Positions 1-12,200 of a DNA stretch of 64,000 bases are shown one piece after another. The notes below the pieces were generated by a model. The model did not search any database. It saw only the letters and a program-made list of their open reading frames with translations, and was not told the DNA's origin. Source of the stretch: Acridotheres tristis (lineage: Eukaryota > Chordata > Aves > Passeriformes > Sturnidae); assembly GCA_037013685.1 (NCBI GenBank), contig CM072889.1:17121976-17185975 (forward strand), given 5' to 3'. Position 1 is the first letter of the stretch, and each line of letters begins with the position of its first letter. Made by a program: the position numbers and the translations under genes.

Positions 1-187
1 GAACACAAGATTGTTTGCTTTATCCTGCAAGGAAAAATGAAGATAAATAAGTGACTGTACTTAGAATTTGTAATGATTTCTGAAAAGCTCTTGCATTCCA
101 GGTGCAAGCATGAACAAAACCCTTTGGATCAGAACACCTGTGTGACCTTCCCATCAGTAGGAAAGCAATTAAGCCAGCTCCTCTCAC

Positions 188-293
188 CTCCCATAATGAA
201 AGATCTCTCCACCTTTATGGCAGACCCAGGTTTCCTTGGGCCCAGGACCAAATTTGACTCCTGAATCCTTTCCAGCATTGGTTTTATCACAGC
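188..293 (-). CDS. Weak candidate internal exon, unidentified gene
   Basis: Read on the minus strand, this 106-base segment follows a pyrimidine-rich acceptor (CTCCCCTGTTCTATATCAG) and ends at a GAG/GTGAGAG donor. One frame gives 35 codons plus one base; the peptide includes KPMLERIQESN and SAIKVERSFIMG. It would start in phase 0, matching the phase in which the candidate at 885-945 ends, so the two could be consecutive. A second frame is also open, so the phase match is weak evidence. I do not recognise the protein. If real, the gene continues beyond base 1 of the window. It could easily be a chance splice-site pair. Confidence 0.22.
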
Positions 294-884
294 CTGATAT
301 AGAACAGGGGAGCCTGGCTGACACTTCTTTAATCAGAACTGTTTTCCTCTGCTGGCCCAGGCATTCATCCTCCCAGTTGTGAGCTGCTCCCCATCCTTTC
401 TGCAATTAGCACCCATCTAAGCCCTGCAAGCTGGAGGGATCATGCTCAGCTTCAAGGGCAAAACTATTTTATTGCCCTCAGCATGAGAAATCTGTGCACA
501 TGAAATGTATCCCTTGTAAGAGAAGTCCCCACACACCCCATCTCTAAAGAGAAAAGTATTTCTTCTGTTCAAATAAAGCTGCAAAGGCAATCTCCAAACA
601 AACATTCAGCTGGATCAATAGCTAAAAATTGAAAAGAACATTGTCTCATGCTGCTTTATAGAATTTTCAAAAGATTTGAACCACACAAACCCAACTTTTC
701 AAGTTCCACCACTGGGATTTATAGTCTTGTTTCCTGAGTCTAGGAAAAAAAAAATAACAAAGAACAGATTCACACACTAAAACTTTAAAAAAAGAGATCT
801 GTATGGTCAAAAACTACCAGGGGTCTAAACTTAAGCCTAGAAAAATAAGGGCATTCCTAGTTAGGCTCAGGTGGTTTTGTTTAC

Positions 885-945
885 CTTGGAAAATTTCAGA
901 GCTTTCTTTTTAATGCCCAAGTGCAACAGATGGAATTCACCTTTA
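885..945 (-). CDS. Weak candidate internal exon, unidentified gene
   Basis: On the minus strand, an acceptor ending ATCAAATTTTAG precedes 61 bases that end at an AAG/GTAAAC donor. Only one of three frames is open. It needs two bases from the previous exon and ends in phase 0, and it yields a basic, leucine-rich helix-like peptide (HLLHLGIKKKALKFSK). The entry phase matches the end of the candidate at 1547-1605 and the exit phase matches the start of that at 188-293. The acceptor is AT-rich rather than strongly pyrimidine-rich. Function unknown; chance occurrence is a serious alternative. Confidence 0.22.
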
Positions 946-1546
946 CTAAAATTTGATAATATATCTTTAAAAATGAAAATTGACACACTTATATCCATGA
1001 AAACAGCTTTTTTAGGGGAATATTGTTAATTTACTTAATGATCTTTTTTTCACTTGAATAATGATATATTATAACTTTTCTCTATAAACATGATATCAAG
1101 TACTTAATTTTTTATAGCACAAAACCAGGAAATAGCTATTTTGTATTTTAACTACTGGCCTACAAGATGTGTGTTAGACATTACCCTTATGGAGAAAAGC
1201 AAATTTTCTCCATTACATGGAAAGAAATATAATGAACAAAAAAACCATCGAATTGTAATTCGTACCAAAGGATCCAAACCAAACAAACAAATAATAATAA
1301 AAAAAAAATTTAAAAAGGGGGAAAAAGAAGAAGAAGACAAGAACACTTTATTTGAGTGCTCTGTTTTTCTTTGTAGAAAATAACTTCAGGCCTTAAATTT
1401 ATGTTTATTTTTTTTTGGCTGGGAATTCTACAGCCATGTGATCTAGGAGAGCTACCAGTTCCTAAGGTAAGGTGACAAGAGAATCTGAAAGAGCAATTTC
1501 CCACCTCCCCAGAGCCCTTCCAGGTGTGATTTGGTTTTGCTCTCAC

Positions 1547-1605
1547 CTGTCTGGTTCTGCAGAGCGTCCTGCTCTTTTCCACAGCAAACCCAGATGTTCC
1601 AGAGA
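1547..1605 (-). CDS. Weak candidate internal exon, unidentified gene
   Basis: This 59-base minus-strand segment lies between an acceptor ending GGGAATTTTGCAG and a strong CAG/GTGAGAG donor. Read in phase 0 it encodes SLEHLGLLWKRAGRSAEPD and leaves two bases. All three frames are open, so frame gives no independent support. The choice rests on joining in phase with the candidates at 9951-10008 (upstream in transcription) and 885-945 (downstream). The segment is GC-richer than its surroundings. The product is not recognised. Confidence 0.2.
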
Positions 1606-2840
1606 CTGCAAAATTCCCACAACATATCATAGGTGAGGAAAAGGGATTTTCAGCAGAGGAGGCAGCAACGTGGGGCTCCCAGATTTGGATCCCACCACAT
1701 CCAGCATTGTGTAGCTGCCTAGAATTCTGCTTTATATATTTTTTTTTTCGTTTTCTTTAGTCACATCAAACAATTTGCCTCCAAAGAGCACCAATCCTGC
1801 AGGCTACTGGATCCACAGTCAGTATTACTGCAGTCTTCTGAAAGAAAAAAAAAGAATAGAGAAGTTTGTCTTTATCAACGGTGCATCATCACAGTCTCAG
1901 AGAAGAACAGTGAGAAATGGTACTTCTTTTTGAAAAAAATAGGGATTTTTTTATATAACAAAGGTTAGAAGAATGAAAGAGTCAATATTTTTTAATAATC
2001 CAGGAGAAAGTCATTTGAACAGGAGCATGCACAGAATTATCCAGTATCTGGATCTGACACAGGATCCCAGTCTCTGATTCAATCATGTATCAGCCATGGC
2101 TGGGAGAATTGATTCTCACCAGGAAAGATGCAGCTCAAACATTTACTACTAAAGTACTGCCTTGGTTGAAGAAATAAGTAGGAAAAGACATATTATTATG
2201 AAGAATAAAGAGAAGTGACAGGTTGGTATTATTATATTTAATTGCTTTAAATGACAATGCCTTTTTTTCCCCCTGTCTTTCACATATAATTTTTCTCTTT
2301 TTTTCTGTTTCTTAAATATAAATGCAAAGAACAGGAATGATTTTTGTTCCCAGTAACAAAACAAGTTTGGGTTTTGTCTGGTTTCTTTTTCTCACACAGT
2401 TTAATTTACATTATATTTTTAATCATTGCAAAGAAGCTTAGAAACACATAATTTCATGGCTTTTTTTCCCTTTAAATGTCTCAGGGGAGATTCTACTTTT
2501 TTTTAGAAGATGTGAACAAATAAGTCATCAGAAAAAACGTCAAACTTGAAAGTCTCAGGCTCCAACTGTGGAAATAAGTACAACCCACTCTTGTCTCTTA
2601 TAATTAGGTCTATTGATTTATGTGTTTTGTTTTACTCACATTTCATACAAGTATAAACAGATGAGAAAGTAGCAAGGGGAAATAAAAAGAAGGCAAATAA
2701 AATGGTTCAAAATAAAGGAAATGCTTAGAAGAATGAAATTCATTATGTGGTATAACATCATCTAATCTAGTTTTATTTATTTATAGCTTGGTTGTTCTGA
2801 GCTGTTACTCTTCAAAAAATTTCAAGATCATTGCAGACCA

Positions 2841-2880
2841 AGGCCATGGGCAGGGACACCTTCCACTATCCTAGGCTGGG
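2841..2880 (-). mobile_element. CR1 LINE remnant (3' region)
   Basis: The stretch reads as a minus-strand CR1 tail segment. Its plus-strand text, gccatgggcagggacacctt then ccactatcctaggctg, matches the conserved CR1 3' segment recalled from avian genomes. Only about 40 bases remain, immediately left of the 43-bp minisatellite, so most of the element is lost or has been replaced by the tandem array. Confidence 0.6.
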
Positions 2881-2913
2881 ATCCCAGATCCCAGATATCC
2901 CACTATCCCAGAG

Positions 2914-3257
2914 CTCTGGATTTGCTCCAGCAGTTCCAGATCCTTTTTGTGTTGAGCTCTGGATTTGTCCAACATCGCCACCTCCTTTTTGGGCTGGAGC
3001 TCTGGATTTCCTCCAGCATCTCCAAATCCTTTTGTGCTGGAGGTCTGGATTTCCTCCAGCATCTCCAAATCCTTTTGTGCTGGAGCTCTGGATTTCCTCC
3101 AGCATCTCCAAATCCTTTTGTGCTGGAGGTCTGGATTTGCTCCAGCACCTCCACATCCTTTTTGTGCTGAGCTCTGGATTTATCCAGCACCTCCACATCA
3201 TTTTTGTGCTGAGCTCTGGATTTATCCAGCACCTCCACATCATTTTTGTGCTGGAGG
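2914..3257. repeat. Minisatellite, about eight 42-43 bp units
   Basis: Eight tandem units each begin with c/g-tctggattt, contain a ccagca(t/c)ctcca(a/c)atc core and end with tgtgctg(g)ag. The central three or four units are nearly identical while both ends are diverged, the usual pattern of an array that expands and is homogenised in the middle. Because the unit is near a multiple of three, several frames are open across it and give spurious proteins on both strands. It abuts a CR1 remnant on its left side. Confidence 0.93.
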
Positions 3258-6200
3258 CTGCCCTGAGCTGTGAGTCCTCACAGCTGGGTCACGGTGAGCT
3301 CCTCACCATTGCACACCCCCAAATCCTTCTGCCCAGGCCCTCATACTCTGAGACTTTCTAGTTTGACTTCATTCAAGGATAACTACCAGACATTCTGACA
3401 CTTGGGCCAACTTTAGTAAATATTTCTCAAAATAATAGATTTTTGTACCACACACAAGGAAAAAAAAACCTACAGAGGTATTTAAATGGCCATCAATATT
3501 TTGTCTTTAATACCCTTTTAAAATCAAATGTAACATACTACCTAACTTCTGACTGCTCAAAATATAGCAGAATTATTTGTAAGCTGAATGACAGATAGCT
3601 GGAATGGAATTGACTTCTATAAGCAGAGCACTCCTCCCTTGGTAGGTATATATGAAAATGGAGTGCACTTATGAATGTCAGGCTCTGCTTTCTTCCAGAA
3701 CTACACACTTTTTTCTGGAAGTAAAATCAATACAATAAATCAATGCCTTTCCAAAGTACACAGCTGCAACAGCAAGGCATTACCATCTTCGAGTTGCAAT
3801 GCAATGATTTGAAAATATTCCTAAACTTTCATTTCAGAACTAAAAGATGAGTTTTTTACTACTATATTTTTTAGATCTCTAGGGGTCTATGTATATAAGC
3901 CTTGCTCCAGCACATCAAACCTCAGAGATCTGATAATATTGGAGTCCAGTCACCAAAATAATAACAACAAATTTCCATTTCCACTTTCCTCCAGCAAAGT
4001 TCCTTACCTTTAAGCCTGGAAATGCAGCGTCGTGTTTCGTTCCTAAATTCTTAATTTAGGACTGAAAATTTTACTTTTTCTCTCATTCAATCTCCAATTA
4101 ACACACTCATTCCATGATGACAGACTTTGAATATTCTTACTTATTCCTGCTACAAGCTTCTAGGCACTACAGCTGTGTAGAACATATATTTCCTCATTAA
4201 GGCAGTGGTGATACAACTAACATTTAAACGTGGGAATATGTAATTCAGGAGTACAGGGATTAGTTATCTGGCTGAAAACTCATGAATACATATGGAAACA
4301 GTGATTACCTAAAAAGATCCTTTGCAGGTTTCTAATGTAAATGGGTACGTTCACAAATTACTTGGAATGATATGAAATAGAGCTGGTTCCCTCGAGAGGC
4401 AAAGTTGCTGTTCCATAAATTGTTTCAGGACTGTGTTTATTATCACTTTTTTTTAAGAAGAGTGGATGATTCCCTATCACAACTTGATAAACATTCATTA
4501 TAGCTGCATCTATTACACCAGCAAAAATGTATCTAATATTTCTACATGACATTTATATTCCAGGAGCTTACTGTGTCAAATGAAAAAAAACCCCTTGTTT
4601 TAATAAAGCAGGCAAACAAACTTTCCAGAGAATAAATGCCTTTTCCTTTAATATGTATAAAGCACCTTCCTATAGACATAGAACACCCCTGCTCACTGTA
4701 ATTAAAATTTAACTTCTAAAATATGAACACCTGTAACCATATATATAAATGATTATTTAGATTGTTCATTATAAGTGGATTCTGACTGGGAACTATGAGA
4801 TCTGACTGAAAGACTGAGCCCAAACTACAGTGGAATTGTAGGAGAAAAGACTGGAACTGAGTTCAAGGTGAACCAAACCTAAAAACAAGAGATATCCAGA
4901 AAGGCTGGTTGTCATTTTGGGGGTTGAATAAGGAGAACAGGTGGTGTATCAATCCCAGAACGAAATAAGGAAACAGTCACAATTCCATTTATCTTCATGG
5001 TGTTTCCTGTGAGGAACAAACTGTGCAGGAGCAGGCAGTGAGCTCCAATTTACAGGGAGAGATGTGTGCAATCAAATATCATCTCTGAGAGCCAGAGAAA
5101 ACCATGAGCCATGGCAAAGGGGATGATCAGGAGGGTGGTTTGTGGTTTGGGAATGTGCATCCACCTCAGTTCTGCTCCTGTGGGGTCACCTGTGACTTCA
5201 TGGGAAGCGACCAAGTGCAGGAGCTCACAGAGAACAAAGCACAACCATGGGCAAAAGCACCACTGCCAAAATCACCTAACAGCACCAGTGCCCTAAATGG
5301 ATCACCAACGTATTAAAATCATCAATATTCATTTATTTTGTGCTCCTCACTGCAAAATTGGCAGCAATTTTGGTTGCATAAATGCAGCAACACTGGGTAA
5401 GAAAATGACACGTACATAATATTTCTGCTTTCATAATAATGTAACAGGAGGTTGGTAGAATTGTCAGCTGTTCAAATTACATATAAATTACCTCTTTACA
5501 AATATTTGACAGGAATACACCTTTGAAATGTTTTTGCTGCCAACACTTCAATAACAATTTGAGGTAAAATTGCAGTTGAATGAAATTCCCTCACTGTTTT
5601 AAGTGAAAAGAAGAAATTGGACAGTAAGTGGCTGCTCAAACTCTCAGCCAAAGTCTTCTGCTGGGATCCATGGGATTACACTTCCATTTAGGCCCCCTAG
5701 AGCCTCTGTTTTATTTGTGACAGCAACCAAAATATGCATGCAAAGGATGAAAAGTGCTTTCAAGGTTAGTGCAGAAATTGGAGTTTGTCAGAAGATGGTG
5801 CTATTAGGCTGCTTTTATATAAGAAAATTACTTTTATTTACAAAAATTAGTTCAATCCATGTGGAGACCCCAAATTGTTCATTTGTTTCAAACATGAACA
5901 TATTTAATAAATAAGTAATTTTGCATTTGTTAAGGCAGAGCTTTGACCTTGAGCTACTTCACTAAGTGTGCACCGATGCACTTGGGAAATCTTTTCTCAA
6001 TAGGACTGAGCTTTGTTTCTGACAAATTAAATAAAATTCAAGTTCAGAATTATTCTAGCTAAGCGTGGGATAACATGGCTTCAGACATCACATTTTTTTT
6101 CCAGTTATTGGATATATCATAGGTAGGCTTTTTAAAAATTTCATATTGTCAATGAACTGACTGCATGGACTGCAAGGCCAAGGTCAGAGAGTGCCATTAA

Positions 6201-9200
6201 ACACACAACTAAAGAGCTGAGCATTGTTGAGGGCATCCAGGGGAAAGCAACTCAGGAAAAATTCCAATACCACATCCATATGAACAGTAAAAATTGTTCT
6301 TATATGAAATCTACTTGAAATGTGATCTTACTGTATTCTCCAGCAATTACCAAGATATATTCTATGTGAAAACTTCTGAAAAAATGTATAATGACCTCCA
6401 ACCATTTTATTTTCTTCATTACTTGTCTGATATTTAATGATTAGGTTTTTTTTTGTAGCAGATTTCAATAAAGAGGAAACTTGCTCAGCTGCTGTGGGGT
6501 GGATGTTTCCAGCTTTTTCTTCTAACCAAACACTTGAGATATATTTCCAATTTCCTGGCTGAATTGAAGCTCTGTCTTTAAGACCAGATTGGAGAGAAGA
6601 TCTGCTTAAGAGACTCTTGCCTTGGAGAGTGGGAAGTGGGCACTTGGGGAAGGAAGCCTAAGAACAAAGCAAATAATTCTGGTTCTTTCCATGGCTCCCT
6701 GCAGCCTGCAGTTTCCAGGCTAATCTGAACACTTGACTCACTTGTTCTCCTGGCTCAGCTGCTTGGAAAGCTGTTCAGTATTGGAAAAGAAATAAAATCA
6801 CAACGAAGAGTTACAGAACTAAGCACTGTCTTCTTCCCTTCCTGTTAGAATAAGAGGCTTTGAAAAGTCAGATTTAAGATGCTACAAAATACTGACAGGA
6901 GGTAAGGTATGTTTTCTCAAGGTGATGTCTCTTTCAAAAATTGTGTTTTGTTCTTTAGGATTTTCTGATCTCTCTGGAACCTGATCTTACTAACAACTAA
7001 AAACACAACAAACCCACTCCTCCACACAAAATTGGACCAAGAGCACTTACAAGTAGGTTTTTTTTTTTTTTTTTGTGAAGATCTGGGGCTTTGAAACACC
7101 TTCAATTTTTGAAAAATAGAAGTCCAAGGAAGCTAAAGAGTTACAAGAACTGAGAGAGCAAGAAGAACACGAGGGACCATTGCAGAGGGCACCTACACTT
7201 GCACCAGAACAGGAATTGTGACACGACAAAGAAAGAACAATCAGAGCTTTGCTCAGAGGTTTTGCCCTAAACCTTTGTCCTTGGCATCACCTTATATTTC
7301 TGTTCAGAGAACCTCCTCTCCCACTCTGTCCCTCCCTCCATAAAATGACATTTCCCACTCAGTTTCCACGGAAGCAGGTCCTGGGAAGCTGGCACTGACC
7401 TTGGCTGCTCCTTAGGCACTGCTGTGAAGAGTACAATTAATAACATCTCCTCCAGGGCTTTCCTTCACCTGGAAATCACACCCAGCTAAATCACAACCTT
7501 GAGAAGTCACTTAGTGGTGTTCTCTAATTGAATGTAATTGTCAATGAACCCAAATCCCAGGAGATATTGCCACATTACCACAGCACCTCCAGTGCTTAGC
7601 CACTGACAAAGTGTTGATCTCCCTTCCCATGGCACTACAAGCCAGGAAATGCAGCAGAGTAGCAGCCAGAACAGCTTTTATTTCTGCTTCTGTCCTCTGT
7701 TCATCACACACTGTTGAGGAAAAGAATGTGTTTTCCTGGCCTTCTTTGCTCGTTTTACAGGAAATAATAACTGTGACCCACTGGGGAGGGGAGCACGATT
7801 CAAACTTGGAAAACATGCTGATAAGAGATGTTAAAGAAGATCAAGTATTTATTAAGAGGAGTTGAGCAAATACCATTTTTCAGAATCACTGAAGTTTCTT
7901 GCTTGGCATACAATTGGCAGAATGATAGAAACTGTGTTTTCTATAAATTTAGTCTTTAGTCACACAACACTTTATCCATATTCTTTTGCTGAAACACTTT
8001 CCCCATCAACCTAATAAGTTGGAGCTCAGGGATTTTTCGTGGTGTCAGCTGTATTCTGAAGAGTAACTTTAGAGGCCTGTCCTTTTTGTATTAACAGATA
8101 TAAATAGCAATATCAAAAAAGAATATAAAAAAAATCAGTTTTTGCAGGCTTTGCACTCTGCCTGCTGTGCAACCCATGTTCTTGACCTGCTGAAAGCTAA
8201 TGACAGAGTTAGGACTTAATACTCCAGCAATCATGCAGGTGATCTGTCAGACTGAAAGGATGAGCTCTCATATTAAATAAGAAAGTGGGGAGGGAAATAA
8301 AAATCTGCTAACACATCCAGCTTGTTAAATTAACTTTGGCCAAATCCAAAAATGAAAGAGACTAAGGCTAAAACCAGTGGCCCAGAGCATGGGGAATTTA
8401 AGTAACTCAGAAGAGGCCAAGGCTGTCTGCACTTAATGAAAAAGCCACTGAGCTTGAAGACTGATCCCAGGGACCTGATTTAGAACCACTGGAAAAACAG
8501 AAAGGTTATGAGGCAAATAACCTATTTCTGCCATAACGAGACTTGTGAATGATGCCCTGGCAGCACGTAGCAATTTACACATGCTTGCATGTTATATTTT
8601 CTAAATTTCCAAAGTCTGTAGAATTTATCCTAGTTAAAGATCTAGTACAATTTGCTTTCACTTGATGCAGGAAGAGGATTCATTCACTTAGCTTAAAGCT
8701 CCCTGTGTTTGAGCCCACATCAGATTTTACATGGGTTGGCTCTGTGTCATGAAAATTCAGTGCAGTAACTCAGTTCTGAGTTTTTCACGTTATTAAGATA
8801 CTCCATCTGCCATTAGGGGAGAAAAACCATGCTCATATATAAACAGGCTTTCTCTTACTGCTGCTTATTTCCTTTCTTCTAAGCCTTTGGATAAGCAGGG
8901 ACAGCAGAGAATGAAGTTCAGAGACATAAACCAAGAATTGCATTTTTCTTTTTGCAATTTCTTTTTTCTCTAATGACCACTGACAGCGAGGTTGAGGCAG
9001 GATGGGTCCCTTTCCCCTTGTTTTGCTGATGACTGTTCATACCAGAAAAACAGTTTCCCAGAAGAGTATGTAGGATAAACAAACAAATATTATCACCTTC
9101 ATATTTTTTTCCCCTGATTTTGATCAGTGGCTGACATTTATGTTAAGTACAAAATGATCAGAGCATGGGGTGATTATATTGTTAGACAAGTTTCTGCACG

Positions 9201-12200
9201 TTACTCTCACCCTCCCATTTCTCCATCTCATCCATTCATTAAAAAACACACAGCCAGCCATCTTCCAGCAGCACTTGGGCCACTGGGGGGTGTATGGCAG
9301 TTCTGATGAACATTAATTGAAGCTGGAGCTATTAAGAGGTTTTGGATTGACTTTCCTTATCTCAGACCACTTGAGCACGTTAATTCCCAGGTTGATCTTT
9401 GTGAGCACGGGAGGGAGAGCAGTTGTTCCTTCACCGTGGATGCCTTGTAGAGGATCCAATCAGGGATGGACACTGACTGCTGACCAGCCTGAGAGGTCAC
9501 ACCTTCAGACACCAGCCCACCTTCTGCTTCGGTCGAGCACAAGAAATTATTTCAGAAACATGAAGGCAACCAAATGCAAGGCTGACAAAGATTAGCAAAC
9601 ACACCAATTAATAACTGCATTACACTGCAACGACAATAAATCCTTCATGAAATACAGAACCAATTACAAGCCACACAAATCATTAGCAGACTATTGAGAT
9701 TTATGGGGAAAACTGCGACTCGATAAGAAAAAGCAAGCAACGTGCCAAACAACCTACAAAGCACATTCCCAAATGTTCTTCACAGGGTTTGGGAACACTG
9801 ACTTTGAAAAAAAAAAAAAAAACCAACCACAAATCTTGGAGCTCCTGGCAGATGTCATCCCTTGGAATCCCAGTTGTTTATGTGCAACCAACTGGCTTGA
9901 ATGTTGTTTCATGGCTATGCATTAGAAATATAAAAATGTGTAAAACTCACCTTGAGAAAGAAGACAAAGCACAGGTCTCGTAAAGCAAGGTAATGGCACA
10001 GAATATCACTGCAAAAATGGGATAGAATAGTGATAGAAGCATAAATATGAAAGCAGCACACAAAAATTTGTACTTTTTTAGCTAATGTACATAGCTATTC
10101 TGCTATTTGATTGCTTTTGTTCAAAAAAGTAGTTGTTGCCAATCACTGAGATGCAAGGAAAGAACGTGACACAACAGCAGGTCTTCTCAGCCAAAAAATT
10201 CTAAGAAAAGAAAATTTTTTTTTATTTTTATTTTTCCATGAAGACAGCCTGAGTTATATACAGAATTGAGGTGTCTTTACATACCAGGTGTTTATCCTTT
10301 AAAACAGCCAGTGGAAAATGTTGCTTATACCAAGACCCCATTTGTCACTTTACTTTGATAAGGAAAAAAACAGACCAAAAGGATTAAAATTGTTTAAGGC
10401 ATAAAGTAAATCAGCTGTAAGAGGTTTACACGAGGGTAGAGACTGTTTATACAGCTGAATGTGTCAGTTGTGATGGTAAAAAATGCAATTAATTTATTTT
10501 TCCAATATGTTTCTGGAGATTTCTGCCATGGAAGACAGAATGTTTTAATTGAAGATGGGCCAGCAGCAGGTGACCTGGTGCTGCCAGGCCATGGCTGGTG
10601 TGACAATGTGCTCAGTGATGAACAAACTTCTATCACCCACCTTGTTATGGCCTCTCTAAAGGGATGTCCACCCTCAAATCATCACCTTTTGTTCTAAATT
10701 ACATGAAAATATAATGAATTGCTGTTTTTCAGTCATGTTCAAGACACATCAACAGCTGAGTGAAGGCTGTCCTGTGCCACCAAGGAGTGAATCCTCCCCT
10801 GGTGATTCCCAGCAGAGTAAATCCTGATTTTGTGTGTGATCCTGCAGGAAACGAAGCTGGGCCATACATTCAGATCCATTCAGGAACTTTCTTTTCCCAA
10901 GTTTCATGTGCTCTAACAAGGGAAATGCAGCAAACCAAAGCACAGAGGCTGGCTGAGTATTTACCACAGAGAACAAATGCACAGAGTTCAGTGGGGAAAG
11001 CAAGAGGTTTCCACTCTGTGAAAGGAGTATTTGATCAGAAGTACCCTACAGAAACACAGAGCTCTAAAAGGGAGCAGAAAATTCTTTTCAAAGTCATTCC
11101 TGATTAACTGAAGCTGTGAGACAAATTGTTAAAACTTGGAATAGGGGCAGGACTAGGTCTTATTCAGCTACTGATTACCAAAACTGCATATCTAGAAAGG
11201 AAAAAGAATTTTCTTTTTTTCCCTGATATCTTCTATGTGCAGGCCAGCTTTTGAAGTAATAATAAAAAAAGCATAAATAATATATTAGCAACTAATCTGA
11301 AAGCACTGACATGCCATTTAATAAAAAAAAAGTATTACTGGAAAAAACCTTACCTGAGAAATTACTACATTCAGGTTCATGTAAGCATTTCAGTCCCATA
11401 CATAATATGAGGAAAAGATAAAGGGTTTTAAAGAAAAAAGTATTAAAGTGACTAGTAATTTGATTAATAGCAAGGGACCTGCTAATTAATAGGGTATAAA
11501 GAAAACATTATTGTTAGAAAACAAGCAACATCTTTATTTAGATAATTTGTTGATTAAAAAACACAGATCAAGAGATAAATTGACACAAGTTTTTAAACTT
11601 TTAAATTCCCCAAGGATGAGAAATTTGGTAAAATGTGAGACCTCTTCCTTCAAGCTGTGAATCAAGGTTTTGTTAAGTATTTCCAATATCTGTCCTTGTC
11701 TTTGGCATTGTTTCCATCAAAGTCTCCCCTGAGATGTGCCAGTGAACATTTCCTGTGGTGAGAATCAAGGGCTGAGATTAAACCATGGACATTTGGTGTT
11801 TCTACTTCTTGGCTCATTTTAACTCATTCACATTCTGTATGAGCCCAATCTTGTATTTTCCCATTGGAAAACAAATGTCCAGATCTCAAGGAATGTAACC
11901 CTCTAAATCAGCTTTGAAATGCTAGCTTAGAAACAATTTTGTCTTCTTAGTTGCACTTCCCAAGCTCCCCCATTACTGGTTTTCACATTGAGCAACCATT
12001 ACCTGTGATCAAAATTCCTGCTGAGAGGGACAGCAGCAAGTCAGCCAAGCCTGGAGATCCAACAGGTTTAAATCAGCTGGCCAGAGAGATTTAAAAGAAA
12101 TTAAAAATGACAGAATCCATTCTTTTTGAAGGATTCAGAAACCATTGCTGTAACACCTGAAGAGCAAACAAACTATCTGCTAATTTCCTTCAGTCCCTGT

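Noticed and set aside
2914..3257. Array resembling a CRISPR locus
   Set aside because: The units are directly adjacent with no unique spacers, and the DNA is avian.
2831..3361. 176-codon plus-strand frame and several overlapping ones
   Set aside because: All arise from the 43-bp minisatellite.
10760..11107. 115-codon plus-strand frame
   Set aside because: No recognisable domain or splice context, and an opposing 84-codon frame overlaps it.
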